Shown: piece after piece, positions 52,883 through 61,027 of the stretch
Layout of the letters: each line of letters begins with the position of its first letter
How positions within the stretch are numbered: position 1 is the first letter of the stretch
NCBI GenBank assembly: GCA_963714125.1
Contig: OY970234.1
Location: 3,658,001-3,722,000 of the forward strand
From: CAWCAW01 sp963714125
Lineage (GTDB): Bacteria; Actinomycetota; Acidimicrobiia; Acidimicrobiales; UBA8190
Direction of reading: 5' to 3'
DNA length: 64,000 nt
The notes under the pieces: model-generated
Databases searched by the model: none
What the model was told of the DNA's origin: nothing
What the model saw: the letters and a program-made list of their open reading frames with translations, nothing else
Translations under genes and position numbers: made by a program

Positions 52883-55189
52883 GTGCAGGAACCCGGATCG
52901 TGGCCCTCGACAGGGGCCGGGAAACGTCGCCCCCGGGTCCTCATCCTCATCAAGGAATTCGGCCTCGGGGGCGCCGAACGCCTGGTCGCGGACGTGCTGG
53001 CCAGTCGCGACCGCACCGCCTTCGACTACGAGGCCGCCTACGTCCTGCACGGCCATGACACCTTGGTCCCCGACGTGGAGGCCGCCGGCGTGCCCGTCCA
53101 TGACCTAGGGGCAACCCGGGGTGCGGACCTGCGCTGGATGGCCCGGCTGCGACGACTGCTCGTCGAGCGCGACTACGACATCGTCCACGCCCACCTCCCC
53201 TATACGGCCGCGCTGGGCCGGGTGGCGGCGGCGACGCTGGCACCTCGGCGGCGGCCCGCCTTGGTCTACACAGAACACAGCATGTGGAACAAAGCGGCGC
53301 TGATCACCCGGGCGCTCAACCGAGCCACGGTGCCCCTCAACCAGGCCCTGTTTGTCGTGTCGTCGGCCAGCCGCGACGCCTTGCCCGTCGGGCTGCGATC
53401 ACACGCCCAGATCGTGTTGCACGGTGTCGACCTGTCGCGCTCAGCCACCTTTGCCGCTCGGCGTCAGGAACTGCGGGCCGAGGTGCGCGCCGAGCTGGGC
53501 CTGGCCGAGGACGAAGTGTTCGTGCTCACCGTGGCCAACCTCCGATCGGAAAAGGGATACGACGTCCTGCTCGAAGCGGCCCGCCTGGCCCTGGCGCAAG
53601 GGGCCGCCGCGCACTTCGTATCCGTGGGATGGGGACCGCTGGCCGACACCCTGTCCGAGGAGCGCGACCGCCTTGGCCTCAAGGGGCGATTCGACTTCTT
53701 GGGCCGGCGCGACGACGCGCTGCGGATCATGGCGGGGGCCGATGTCTTTGTGCTCCCCTCCCATCAAGAGGGCCTACCGGTGGCGTTGATGGAAGCCATG
53801 AGTGTGGGCCTACCGGTCGTGGCCAGCGCCATCGGCGGGGTTCCCGACATCGTCACCGACGGGGTCGAGGGCCTGCTGGTCACACCGGGACGAGCCGACG
53901 AGTTGGCCCAAGCCATCGGGCGCGTGACGCGCGACGAGCCCCTGCGAGCGCGCTTGGGACGAGGCGCATCGGCGCGCAGCGAGTCCTTGGATGTGACCCA
54001 GGCGGCCCGGACCATCGAGAACACCTACCGAAGGATCCTGGCGGAGCGCGCCGCGCCGGACGACACCAAGCCATTGAACGCAGCGCCGCCGACACGCTCG
54101 GGCTTGCCTCTCGTCGTACACGTAATCCCGACCGCGGTGGGCCGAGGCGCCCAGCGCGAAGCGCGAGCCATCGCCGATCGGCTGGGACGAGCAGGGACGC
54201 GCCGACACATCTTGCTCAGCCTCTTCGCCGGGCCGCAAGAGGTCGGCGTGGAAGAAGCGTTGGCCCATCCCGGCGGGACGCGGGTGGCTCAGGGTCTCGA
54301 TCCTCGCCTGATCGTGCGCCTGGCCCGCACCCTCGCTCGCTTGGGACCGGACGTGGTGGTCGCTCATGGCGGCGATGCCTTGAAGTACCTGGCGCCGGCG
54401 ATGGCGCTGCGCCGTCGGCCCCTCGTGTACTACGCCACGGGAACCTTTGCGGCGGGGGCCAGTCCCGCCCAGGTACGCATGTGGCGCGCCCTGCTGCGGC
54501 GCGCCACGGTGGTAGCCGCCGAGGGTGATGAGGTCCTCGAGGAGTGTGCCGCGCTCTTAGGGGTGCCACGCCGACGACTCGTGCTGGCGCCCAACGGCCG
54601 CGATCCCGACGAGTTCCGCCCCGCACCGCTGCGCTCCTCCCCCGTGCCGACGGTCGCCTTTGTGGGCGCCCTGACCGCCGGGAAAAGACCCGACATGTTC
54701 GTCGACGTCATCCAGACGATGCGCGACCGGGACCTGACGTTGCACGCCGTGATCTGCGGTGGTGGTCCGGGGGCGGGCGCGCTGTCGGCGGCGGCCACGG
54801 CGGCAGGCGTCGAGTTGCTCGGTTTCCGCTCCGATGTGGCCGAGGTCCTCCGAGGCGCCGATGTGATGCTGTTTCCGAGCCGGCCCACCGGCGAAGGCAT
54901 GCCGGGCGTGCTCATCGAAGCCGGCCTCAGCGCCGTGCCGGTGGTTGCCACCGACGTCCCCGGCGTAAAGATGATCGTGGCCGACGGCGAAACCGGCATC
55001 GTGACCGGCGTCGACGACGTGGCGGCTATGGCCGACGCCACCGCCCGACTCATCGCCGATCCTGAGCTGCGAGCACGCATGGGTGCGGCCGCCCGTCAAC
55101 GCTGTGTGACGTACTTCAGCCTCGACGCCGTGGCCGCATGTTGGGAGGCCATCATCGAGCCACTGGTGGCGCGTGGCGGTCAGCCCTGA
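52883..55189 (+). CDS. Tandem double GT4 glycosyltransferase
   Basis: A 768-residue protein with two complete GT4-like units. Unit 1 (about 18-390): RVLILIKEFGLGGAERLV, DIVHAHLPYTAALGRV, VANLRSEKGYDVLLEA, HQEGLPVALMEAMSVGLPVV. Unit 2 (about 400-768): PLVVHVIPTAVGRGAQREA, VYYATGTF, FVGALTAGKRPDMFVDV, RPTGEGMPGVLIEAGLSAVP. Each has the E-x7-E-type donor motif. Such fusions may add two sugars in succession or polymerise a disaccharide. The GTG follows a -10 box by six bases, suggesting a leaderless transcript. The 3' end overlaps the convergent methyltransferase by 10 bases. Confidence 0.85.
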   Translation: MQEPGSWPSTGAGKRRPRVLILIKEFGLGGAERLVADVLASRDRTAFDYEAAYVLHGHDTLVPDVEAAGVPVHDLGATRGADLRWMARLRRLLVERDYDIVHAHLPYTAALGRVAAATLAPRRRPALVYTEHSMWNKAALITRALNRATVPLNQALFVVSSASRDALPVGLRSHAQIVLHGVDLSRSATFAARRQELRAEVRAELGLAEDEVFVLTVANLRSEKGYDVLLEAARLALAQGAAAHFVSVGWGPLADTLSEERDRLGLKGRFDFLGRRDDALRIMAGADVFVLPSHQEGLPVALMEAMSVGLPVVASAIGGVPDIVTDGVEGLLVTPGRADELAQAIGRVTRDEPLRARLGRGASARSESLDVTQAARTIENTYRRILAERAAPDDTKPLNAAPPTRSGLPLVVHVIPTAVGRGAQREARAIADRLGRAGTRRHILLSLFAGPQEVGVEEALAHPGGTRVAQGLDPRLIVRLARTLARLGPDVVVAHGGDALKYLAPAMALRRRPLVYYATGTFAAGASPAQVRMWRALLRRATVVAAEGDEVLEECAALLGVPRRRLVLAPNGRDPDEFRPAPLRSSPVPTVAFVGALTAGKRPDMFVDVIQTMRDRDLTLHAVICGGGPGAGALSAAATAAGVELLGFRSDVAEVLRGADVMLFPSRPTGEGMPGVLIEAGLSAVPVVATDVPGVKMIVADGETGIVTGVDDVAAMADATARLIADPELRARMGAAARQRCVTYFSLDAVAACWEAIIEPLVARGGQP

Positions 55190-55818
55190 CGGCGAGAGAA
55201 ATGGGCCAGATAGCCGGCCCGCCCCAAGGGGATCAGCTCGGTGACCTCGAGGCCACAAGCGCTGGCGGCGGCGCTGAGATCGTGGCGCGTATAGGGGTGC
55301 ACACCTACGCCGCGTGCGCCGTAGCGGACCTGACGAAGCTTGAGCCGGAGGCCGGGTGCGGGGAATGACGCCACCACGTGAGGGGCCACTTTGCTCATGA
55401 GGCCGAGCAGTGCGACGGCGTCGGCGACGTAGTCGAATACCCCCAGGGCCACGGCGGCGTCATAGCCGTCCGGCGCGTCGCCCTTGAGACTCTCCCAGCC
55501 CCGTTCCTCCACGGTGAGGAGATCGGGATGGAACTCGGCGTTGATGCGCGCCATGGCCACCATGGCCGGGGCCGGGTCAATCCCCACCACGTGCACACCC
55601 ATCTCTGCCAACGGCTCGAAGAGGATTCCGTTGCCACACCCCACGTCGAGCACGCGTCGAGCTCCGACGGCAGCCACGACGACAACAGCCTGGCGCAGGC
55701 GATCGAACAGCGCGCCGCGCCCCAGCAGCCGAGCCACCGCCTCCGACCGGTAAAAGGCGGTGAAGCGCGACGCCCGCTTGTGGAAGTAGGCGTCGAAGTC
55801 AGCGTGCGGCTCTGGCAC
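55180..55818 (-). CDS. SAM-dependent methyltransferase
   Basis: A 212-residue class I methyltransferase: RRVLDVGCGNGILFEPLAEM (motif I), VVGIDPAPAMVAMAR (acidic loop), YDAAVALGVFDYVADAVALL (motif IV region). GVHPYTRHDLSAAASACGLEV is the usual C-terminal helix and strand. The GTG at 55818 has GGGAG eight bases upstream and overlaps the end of the deacetylase gene, so they are coupled. It is the last gene of a three-gene minus-strand unit (GT4, deacetylase, methyltransferase). Confidence 0.84.
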   Translation of the reverse strand: MPEPHADFDAYFHKRASRFTAFYRSEAVARLLGRGALFDRLRQAVVVVAAVGARRVLDVGCGNGILFEPLAEMGVHVVGIDPAPAMVAMARINAEFHPDLLTVEERGWESLKGDAPDGYDAAVALGVFDYVADAVALLGLMSKVAPHVVASFPAPGLRLKLRQVRYGARGVGVHPYTRHDLSAAASACGLEVTELIPLGRAGYLAHFSRRQG

Positions 55819-56542
55819 AGGTCTCACTCCCGAATCGTTGCACCACGTGCCCGAAGATCGGCGCGATCCGTCGACGGCCGAGAATTTGCTTGGCCATCGC
55901 CGGTGAGCGAACCGACCCCAGCCCGGGGAGGCTCCCGTCGAAATCGTACGAGTGGTAGTACAGCACGACCGGGGTGGCGCCGAGGCCCACCACCGTCGTG
56001 ACAAGGCGCCGTGGCACGAGCCTCTGGTAGCTACCACCCCCGAGGGGCAACCTGTGCCAGCGCAGCACGGGGAGCTCGTGCACCGGCGAGGAAGGCCCCA
56101 AACGCCGGGCGTCGGACACGTACTGGAAGCCGGCCTCGGCGATGTCGTGGCGGTAGCGCTCGAGCGATGCACCGGCCGGAAGATCGAAGCGCGGCGAGCG
56201 GAACCCGTGCACCGGGCGCTGCAGAAGGTCCTCGAGGATGCGGCGCCCCGAGCGCAACCAGCCGACGACATCAGCGGTGGGGAGGACCCCGTGGTCAGGA
56301 CCGTGGCTCGCCACCTCGTGACCTTCGGCCACCAACTCGGCCAGCACCGAGGCGATGCGCGGCGCGTAGGTGCCCACCACGAACAGCGTCACCTTGGGCT
56401 GGCCGCGCACTGACGAGAGCCGCTGGTGCAGCCGCGACAGGTCACCTTCGACCTGGCGGGGCCCGGGAACGGGGTGACCGAGCACATCCATGCCTTCGTA
56501 GAAGTCCTCGACGTCGACGGTGAGACACACCGTGGCGCTCAT
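55799..56542 (-). CDS. Polysaccharide deacetylase (NodB homology)
   Basis: A 247-residue CE4-type enzyme without signal peptide. CLTVDVEDFY carries the catalytic/metal aspartates, HEVASHGPDH the H-x-x-x-H metal ligands, and HGFRSPRFDLP the arginine/aspartate motif 3. WHRLPLGGGSYQRL and VLYYHSYDFD fit motifs 4 and 5. The family removes acetyl groups from HexNAc residues. Because it seems cytoplasmic, a lipid-linked GlcNAc-like intermediate is a likely substrate. The start ATG overlaps the stop of the upstream GT4 (ATGA), which may supply that intermediate. Confidence 0.86.
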   Translation of the reverse strand: MSATVCLTVDVEDFYEGMDVLGHPVPGPRQVEGDLSRLHQRLSSVRGQPKVTLFVVGTYAPRIASVLAELVAEGHEVASHGPDHGVLPTADVVGWLRSGRRILEDLLQRPVHGFRSPRFDLPAGASLERYRHDIAEAGFQYVSDARRLGPSSPVHELPVLRWHRLPLGGGSYQRLVPRRLVTTVVGLGATPVVLYYHSYDFDGSLPGLGSVRSPAMAKQILGRRRIAPIFGHVVQRFGSETCARAAR

Positions 56543-57636
56543 CGCCGCGGACCCATGGTGGCGTACACCCCTCGAAGGCGGGTGATCACACCGTCCTCGG
56601 AGAAGCGGTCAGCAGCGCGGGCTCGCGACGCCTCACCGGCAGCGGCGCGCCGGTCCGGGTCGGCGATGAGTTCCTCCACCGCCGCCGTCAGCGCCACCAC
56701 ATCGCCCCGGGGGACGAGCAGGCCACCCTGCGGGTCCACAACCTCGCGCACACCGCGCACGTCATAGGCGACCACGGGCCGACCGGCGGCGGCGGCTTCC
56801 ATGGCCACGCGTGGGATGCCCTCGCGATACGAAGGGAGCACGACGATGTCGGCCGCGGCCAGATAGGGCCGCACGTCATCGACGCCCCCTACCAAGGTGA
56901 TACCGGCGGCGGCCATGTCGGCCGGATCGATGGCGTCGTGCTGGTCGGCTTCGGACGGACCCACGTGGACGAAGTCCGCCTTCGTGGCCAGGGTCCGAGC
57001 CAGTTCGAGAAAGTCGGCGCAACCCTTTTCGCGCACCAACCGGCTGATCATGACGACGAGCGGTCGCGCCGAGGTCATCTGGGGTTCGACGGACTCGAGA
57101 AACCGGTCGAGCACGATGCCGTTACCGACGTAGTCGATCTTGTCGGCCCGACAGATGTGCACCTTCGGCAACACCTCCAGGTCCTCGCGACTCTGCACCA
57201 GCACGCGATTGGCCCATGTGCAACACCATTTCTCGAACACCCAGCCCAACACGTTGGCCAAGGTGCGGTTGTCTTTGAAGTACAAGGCGCCGTGAATGGT
57301 GTACACGGCAGTGGTGCCACTCAGGCGAGCCGCCGGCAGCCCGAGGAACGACGCTTTGGGCGTATGGGTCTGCACGAAGTCGAAGCGCTCGGCGCGCAGC
57401 GTTCGCCATAACCGCACGAAGGCGCCGAGGTCGGAAAACGAGAACTCCCTGCGGATGGGCACGACGCGCACGGTCAAGTCGGCCGGGGCGTCGTCAAAGG
57501 CGTCGCCGGTTACCACTGTCCACGAGATCTCCTGGAGCCGGCCCAGTTGATTGGCGAGCAGCAAGCGGGCCGTCATCGAGGTGGTCACCACCCGACAACC
57601 CCGAAGGGTGCCCGGCTCATCGGTTGACTGTGTCAC
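56539..57636 (-). CDS. Glycosyltransferase family 4
   Basis: A 365-residue GT4: CRVVTTSMTARLLLANQL, FDFVQTHTPKASFLGLPAAR, VYTIHGALYFKDNR, VMISRLVREKGCADFLELA and PSYREGIPRVAMEAAAAGRPVVAY with the E-x7-E-type donor motif. This resembles PglA/WbnE-like transferases that add the second sugar to a lipid-linked HexNAc. The GTG at 57636 has GGGGGG five bases upstream. An in-frame GTG at 57705 lies six bases after a minus-strand TAGACT and could be a leaderless start that adds 23 residues. Confidence 0.86.
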   Translation of the reverse strand: MTQSTDEPGTLRGCRVVTTSMTARLLLANQLGRLQEISWTVVTGDAFDDAPADLTVRVVPIRREFSFSDLGAFVRLWRTLRAERFDFVQTHTPKASFLGLPAARLSGTTAVYTIHGALYFKDNRTLANVLGWVFEKWCCTWANRVLVQSREDLEVLPKVHICRADKIDYVGNGIVLDRFLESVEPQMTSARPLVVMISRLVREKGCADFLELARTLATKADFVHVGPSEADQHDAIDPADMAAAGITLVGGVDDVRPYLAAADIVVLPSYREGIPRVAMEAAAAGRPVVAYDVRGVREVVDPQGGLLVPRGDVVALTAAVEELIADPDRRAAAGEASRARAADRFSEDGVITRLRGVYATMGPRR

Positions 57637-57710
57637 CCATTCCCCCCGAGCCCCCCGGCGCTGCGCAGTGTCCGGGTGCTCCCGGCCTCGGTGCCGGAGA
57701 CCCACCCGTC

Positions 57711-57717
57711 TAGTCTA
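57711..57717. promoter_or_regulatory. Symmetric divergent -10 element TAGTCTA
   Basis: TAGTCT reads on the plus strand and TAGACT on the minus strand over the same seven bases. GTG codons follow seven bases downstream on plus (57724) and six bases downstream on minus (57705). This could drive asnB and the GT4 operon in opposite directions from one opened bubble. -35 hexamers are weak on both sides. Confidence 0.45.
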
Positions 57718-57723
57718 CAAAGG

Positions 57724-57756
57724 GTGAGGACATCCCGACTCAGAGCGCGTGACTAA
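57724..57756 (+). CDS. Putative leaderless 10-codon leader peptide before asnB
   Basis: GTG seven bases after TAGTCT opens a 10-codon ORF (VRTSRLRARD, four arginines). Its TAA lies three bases before the ATG of the asparagine-synthase-like gene. Same size and logic as the leader at 2860-2892. Could be a coupling or attenuation ORF, or chance. Confidence 0.35.
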   Translation: MRTSRLRARD

Positions 57757-57759
57757 ACG

Positions 57760-59712
57760 ATGTGCGGGCTTACGGGATTCTGGGAACGGTCAGAAGTCGG
57801 CGCCAAGACACCGCTGGCGCGCTTGGAGGCGATGACCGAGACACTGCGGCACCGGGGCCCTGACGACGGGGGCACCTTCATCGACGACGCCATGCGCGTG
57901 GGTTTGGGCAACCGACGCCTGGCCATCGTGGATCTGTCGGCGCACGGTCACCAGCCCATGGCGTCGCCCGACGATCGTTACGTATGCACCTACAACGGCG
58001 AGATCTACAACTTCGGCGCCCTACGCCAGGAGCTCGAAGCCGGAGGGCAACGCTTCAAGGGGGGCTCCGACACCGAAGTTTTGGTGGGTGGCCTGGCCCG
58101 CTGGGGGCTGGCAGAGACCCTGCGGCGCTGCAACGGCATGTTCGCATTGGCGGTGTGGGACCGCCACCACCACACACTGTCCCTAGCGCGCGACCGCTTC
58201 GGCGAAAAGCCCCTCTATTACGGCTGGGCCAACGGCAGTTTCCTCTTTGGCTCCGAGCTCAAGGCGCTGCGGGCCCATCCCGCCTTCGATCCTGACATCG
58301 ACCGCGATGCGTTGGCGCTGTACTTCCGGCACAACTGCGTACCGGGCCCCTTCACCATTTACCAGGGGATCGCCAAACTCGAGCCGGGAACCGTCGTCGT
58401 CATCGATGAGTCCACGGCGGTGGGAACCATGCCGAAACCAACGCCATTCTGGTCGTTGCGCGAGGTGGTTGAACGCGGTGCTACGTCACGGGCGGCCTGG
58501 TCGGCCGACAATGCCATCGACGAGTTGCAGGACGTGCTGGCCGAGGCGGTACGTATGCGCATGCACGCTGATGTCCCTTTGGGGGCGTTGTTGTCGGGCG
58601 GGATCGACTCCACCCTCGTCACCGCCTTGATGCAAGCACAGCACTCGTCGAAGATTCGGACCTTCACCATCGCCTTCGAAGACGCCGCCTACGACGAAGC
58701 CACCCACGCCCGGCGCGTGGCCGAACACCTGGGCACCGATCATCAGGAATTGACGGTGACGGCGGACGATGCCCTGGAGATGATTCCGCGCTTGGCCCCG
58801 ATGTACGACGAGCCGTTCGCCGACTCGTCCCAGATCCCCACCGCCGTGCTGGCCGCGCTCACCCGACGCCATGTCACCGTTGCCTTGTCAGGAGACGGGG
58901 GCGACGAGCTGTTCGGGGGCTACAACCGCTACGTGTGGACGGAGCACTTCTGGCGACGTCTGTCGATGGTTCCTCGGCCGCTGCGACGCGCCGCCGCGGC
59001 GGCGCTGCGGCGTGTGCCCCCCAAGGCGTGGGACCGGGCCTTCGCTCTGGCCACGCCGGCCTTGCCGGATTCCCTGCGAGTACGCAACCCCGGTACGAAG
59101 CTCGACAAGGTGGCCCAGGTCCTTCCGGCCGCCAACGTTCACGAGACCTACGTCACGCTGTCGTCGCACTTCCACGACCCGAGCAGCCTCGTGCTCGGTG
59201 CCGTGGAACCTCCGTCACGACTGAGCCGACCGGGGGCCTGGCCGGTGGTGTCGGATCCCGTCGAGCTCATGATGTACCTCGACTCGATGACGTATCTCCC
59301 CGACGACATCCTCACCAAAGTCGACCGCGCCGCCATGGCGTCAAGCTTGGAAACGCGCCTGCCGTTTCTCGACCCCCGTCTCACTGAGTTCGCCTGGGGA
59401 CTCCCACTCGACATGAAGGTGCGCGCCGGGCAAGGCAAGTGGTTATTGCGCCGCCTTCTCGAGCGCTACGTACCCCCGGAGTTGACCGAACGTCCCAAAG
59501 CCGGGTTCGGAATTCCCCTGGGCAGCTGGCTGCGCGGCCCCCTGCGGCCCTGGGCCGAAGAGCTTCTCGACGCCGGGCGCCTCCAACACCAAGGCATCCT
59601 CGACCCCGCCCCGGTGCGGGCGCTGTGGAACCAGCACCTCTCCGGTCAGCGTGACGCCGAATACCTGCTGTGGGACGTGCTCATGTTCGAAGCGTGGTTC
59701 GACGCGCGCTGA
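57760..59712 (+). CDS. asnB: Glutamine-dependent asparagine-synthase-like amidotransferase
   Basis: A 650-residue protein. Cys2 in MCGLTGFW is the glutaminase nucleophile, RHRGPDD, YNGEIYN and SDTEVL complete the class II amidotransferase site. The synthetase half has the ATP-binding SGGIDST at 279-285, SGDGGDELFGGYNRY and TKVDRAAMASSLETRLPFLD. In polysaccharide loci such proteins often amidate uronic or amino-acid-like sugars rather than make free asparagine, so a glycan-amidation role is a fair alternative. The 3' end overlaps the convergent membrane-protein gene by 32 bases. Confidence 0.9.
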   Translation: MCGLTGFWERSEVGAKTPLARLEAMTETLRHRGPDDGGTFIDDAMRVGLGNRRLAIVDLSAHGHQPMASPDDRYVCTYNGEIYNFGALRQELEAGGQRFKGGSDTEVLVGGLARWGLAETLRRCNGMFALAVWDRHHHTLSLARDRFGEKPLYYGWANGSFLFGSELKALRAHPAFDPDIDRDALALYFRHNCVPGPFTIYQGIAKLEPGTVVVIDESTAVGTMPKPTPFWSLREVVERGATSRAAWSADNAIDELQDVLAEAVRMRMHADVPLGALLSGGIDSTLVTALMQAQHSSKIRTFTIAFEDAAYDEATHARRVAEHLGTDHQELTVTADDALEMIPRLAPMYDEPFADSSQIPTAVLAALTRRHVTVALSGDGGDELFGGYNRYVWTEHFWRRLSMVPRPLRRAAAAALRRVPPKAWDRAFALATPALPDSLRVRNPGTKLDKVAQVLPAANVHETYVTLSSHFHDPSSLVLGAVEPPSRLSRPGAWPVVSDPVELMMYLDSMTYLPDDILTKVDRAAMASSLETRLPFLDPRLTEFAWGLPLDMKVRAGQGKWLLRRLLERYVPPELTERPKAGFGIPLGSWLRGPLRPWAEELLDAGRLQHQGILDPAPVRALWNQHLSGQRDAEYLLWDVLMFEAWFDAR

Positions 59713-60994
59713 TCGAGCGCGACGCCACCGACGACGCCCACCGGGTACGCGGCTTGCGACGCTTTCGGGCCGAGACTTCCCAGGGATAGCGCGGCGGGGA
59801 GCCTTTGGGCGTGATGGGCACGGCCAAGGGCACCAAGAGGAACGGCAGCAAAAGGACCCGTTCTCGGTCGATGAGCCCGAGATTGGCCAGCGCGGCGAAC
59901 ACATAGAGAAATGCGCCCGCGTAAAGCACGCACATCAAAACATACGGCTTCATGAACATGACCCGGAAGAGGTGGCGCAACCTCCGCCACGAGATCAGGA
60001 TCAACCCGATAATGACGGTGTTCTCGAGCGCGGCCACTCGTTGGGTGTTGCCGTGCGCGTCGAACGGCAACGGATCCAATAGCACGGTATAGGCGTCGTG
60101 GAAATATCCCTTGGGCCCCGGGATGTAGACCGAGTTGCTACTTGATTCTCCCGAGTTGTTGGCGGCGACCTGGGTCAGGTTGAAGACGGGTGCGCCGTGC
60201 TTGGCCAGCTCCTGGGTCAGCGTCACCGCACCGAAGAGCAAGGCCGCCTGCACGGCCAGCACGGCTATGAGGCGCGCCCCTCGGAACGCTTTTCGCCGAG
60301 TCCCCTGGCGGCGGAACAAGCTGGCGATCACGAAGGCGGCCAGGAACAGCACAAGCTCCTGGGGCCGCACGTAGACACCGATGCCCACGCCCAGAGCGAG
60401 CAGCAGTGCACCCCCGGGACGTTGCGCCAGGATGCGAGCGGCGCCGTAGGAGGCAACCCCGAGCGACAGGATCATCAGCGTTTCCTTGCTGATTCCGGCT
60501 GTCCAAAAGAGCAAGGAAGGGAGGAACAGCACCATCAAGGCGTACCGGCGGCGGTCGCCTTCGGGGAAGGTGATGGCGAAGGCTCGGTAGAACAGCAGGG
60601 CGGCGAAGAAGCCGAGCCAGCTGAACACGAAGAAACCGGCCAGCTTGTTCACGCCGACGATGGCGAACACGATGCCGGCAGCCACACCCACCGCGCCCGA
60701 ACCCAGCACGGTGATGTTGGTCCCCGCCAAGGAAAAGTCGAACCGGTCGAAGCGAGGACCCAACCTCGCTCCTTGGTTGATGTACCGGTTGTAGTCGGTG
60801 ATGCCGTGGTAGACGTGGTCGACCACCCAGATCTGGATGACGGTGAACATCAGGTGGACGATCACCGCCGTCATGATGATGCGGTAAAGCCCAGGATCGT
60901 TCTCGGTGGCCGCCACCCGCCGGGCAATCGGCATCGTGATGAGAACCAGGAATATGGCGATCGGCAGCGCGATCAGCGGGTTGGAAGGAACCAT
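59681..60994 (-). CDS. Multi-pass membrane protein, possible glycan polymerase or ligase
   Basis: A 437-residue protein with about 10-11 transmembrane helices and a basic C-terminal tail. The external loop after the second helix contains HVYHGITDYNRYINQGARLG. A second loop has NLTQVAANNSGESSSN, then PGPKGYFHDAYTVLLDPLPFD. It does not match a family I can name with certainty. Size, topology and its place beside the Wzz-like gene suggest a Wzy-type polymerase or a GT-C enzyme. It ends inside the 3' end of asnB on the opposite strand and lies 33 bases downstream of the Wzz-like gene. Confidence 0.65.
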   Translation of the reverse strand: MVPSNPLIALPIAIFLVLITMPIARRVAATENDPGLYRIIMTAVIVHLMFTVIQIWVVDHVYHGITDYNRYINQGARLGPRFDRFDFSLAGTNITVLGSGAVGVAAGIVFAIVGVNKLAGFFVFSWLGFFAALLFYRAFAITFPEGDRRRYALMVLFLPSLLFWTAGISKETLMILSLGVASYGAARILAQRPGGALLLALGVGIGVYVRPQELVLFLAAFVIASLFRRQGTRRKAFRGARLIAVLAVQAALLFGAVTLTQELAKHGAPVFNLTQVAANNSGESSSNSVYIPGPKGYFHDAYTVLLDPLPFDAHGNTQRVAALENTVIIGLILISWRRLRHLFRVMFMKPYVLMCVLYAGAFLYVFAALANLGLIDRERVLLLPFLLVPLAVPITPKGSPPRYPWEVSARKRRKPRTRWASSVASRSISARRTTLRT

Positions 60995-61027
60995 CGGTAA
61001 CGATGGGGGTTTTCTGCGGCGGTTGCT

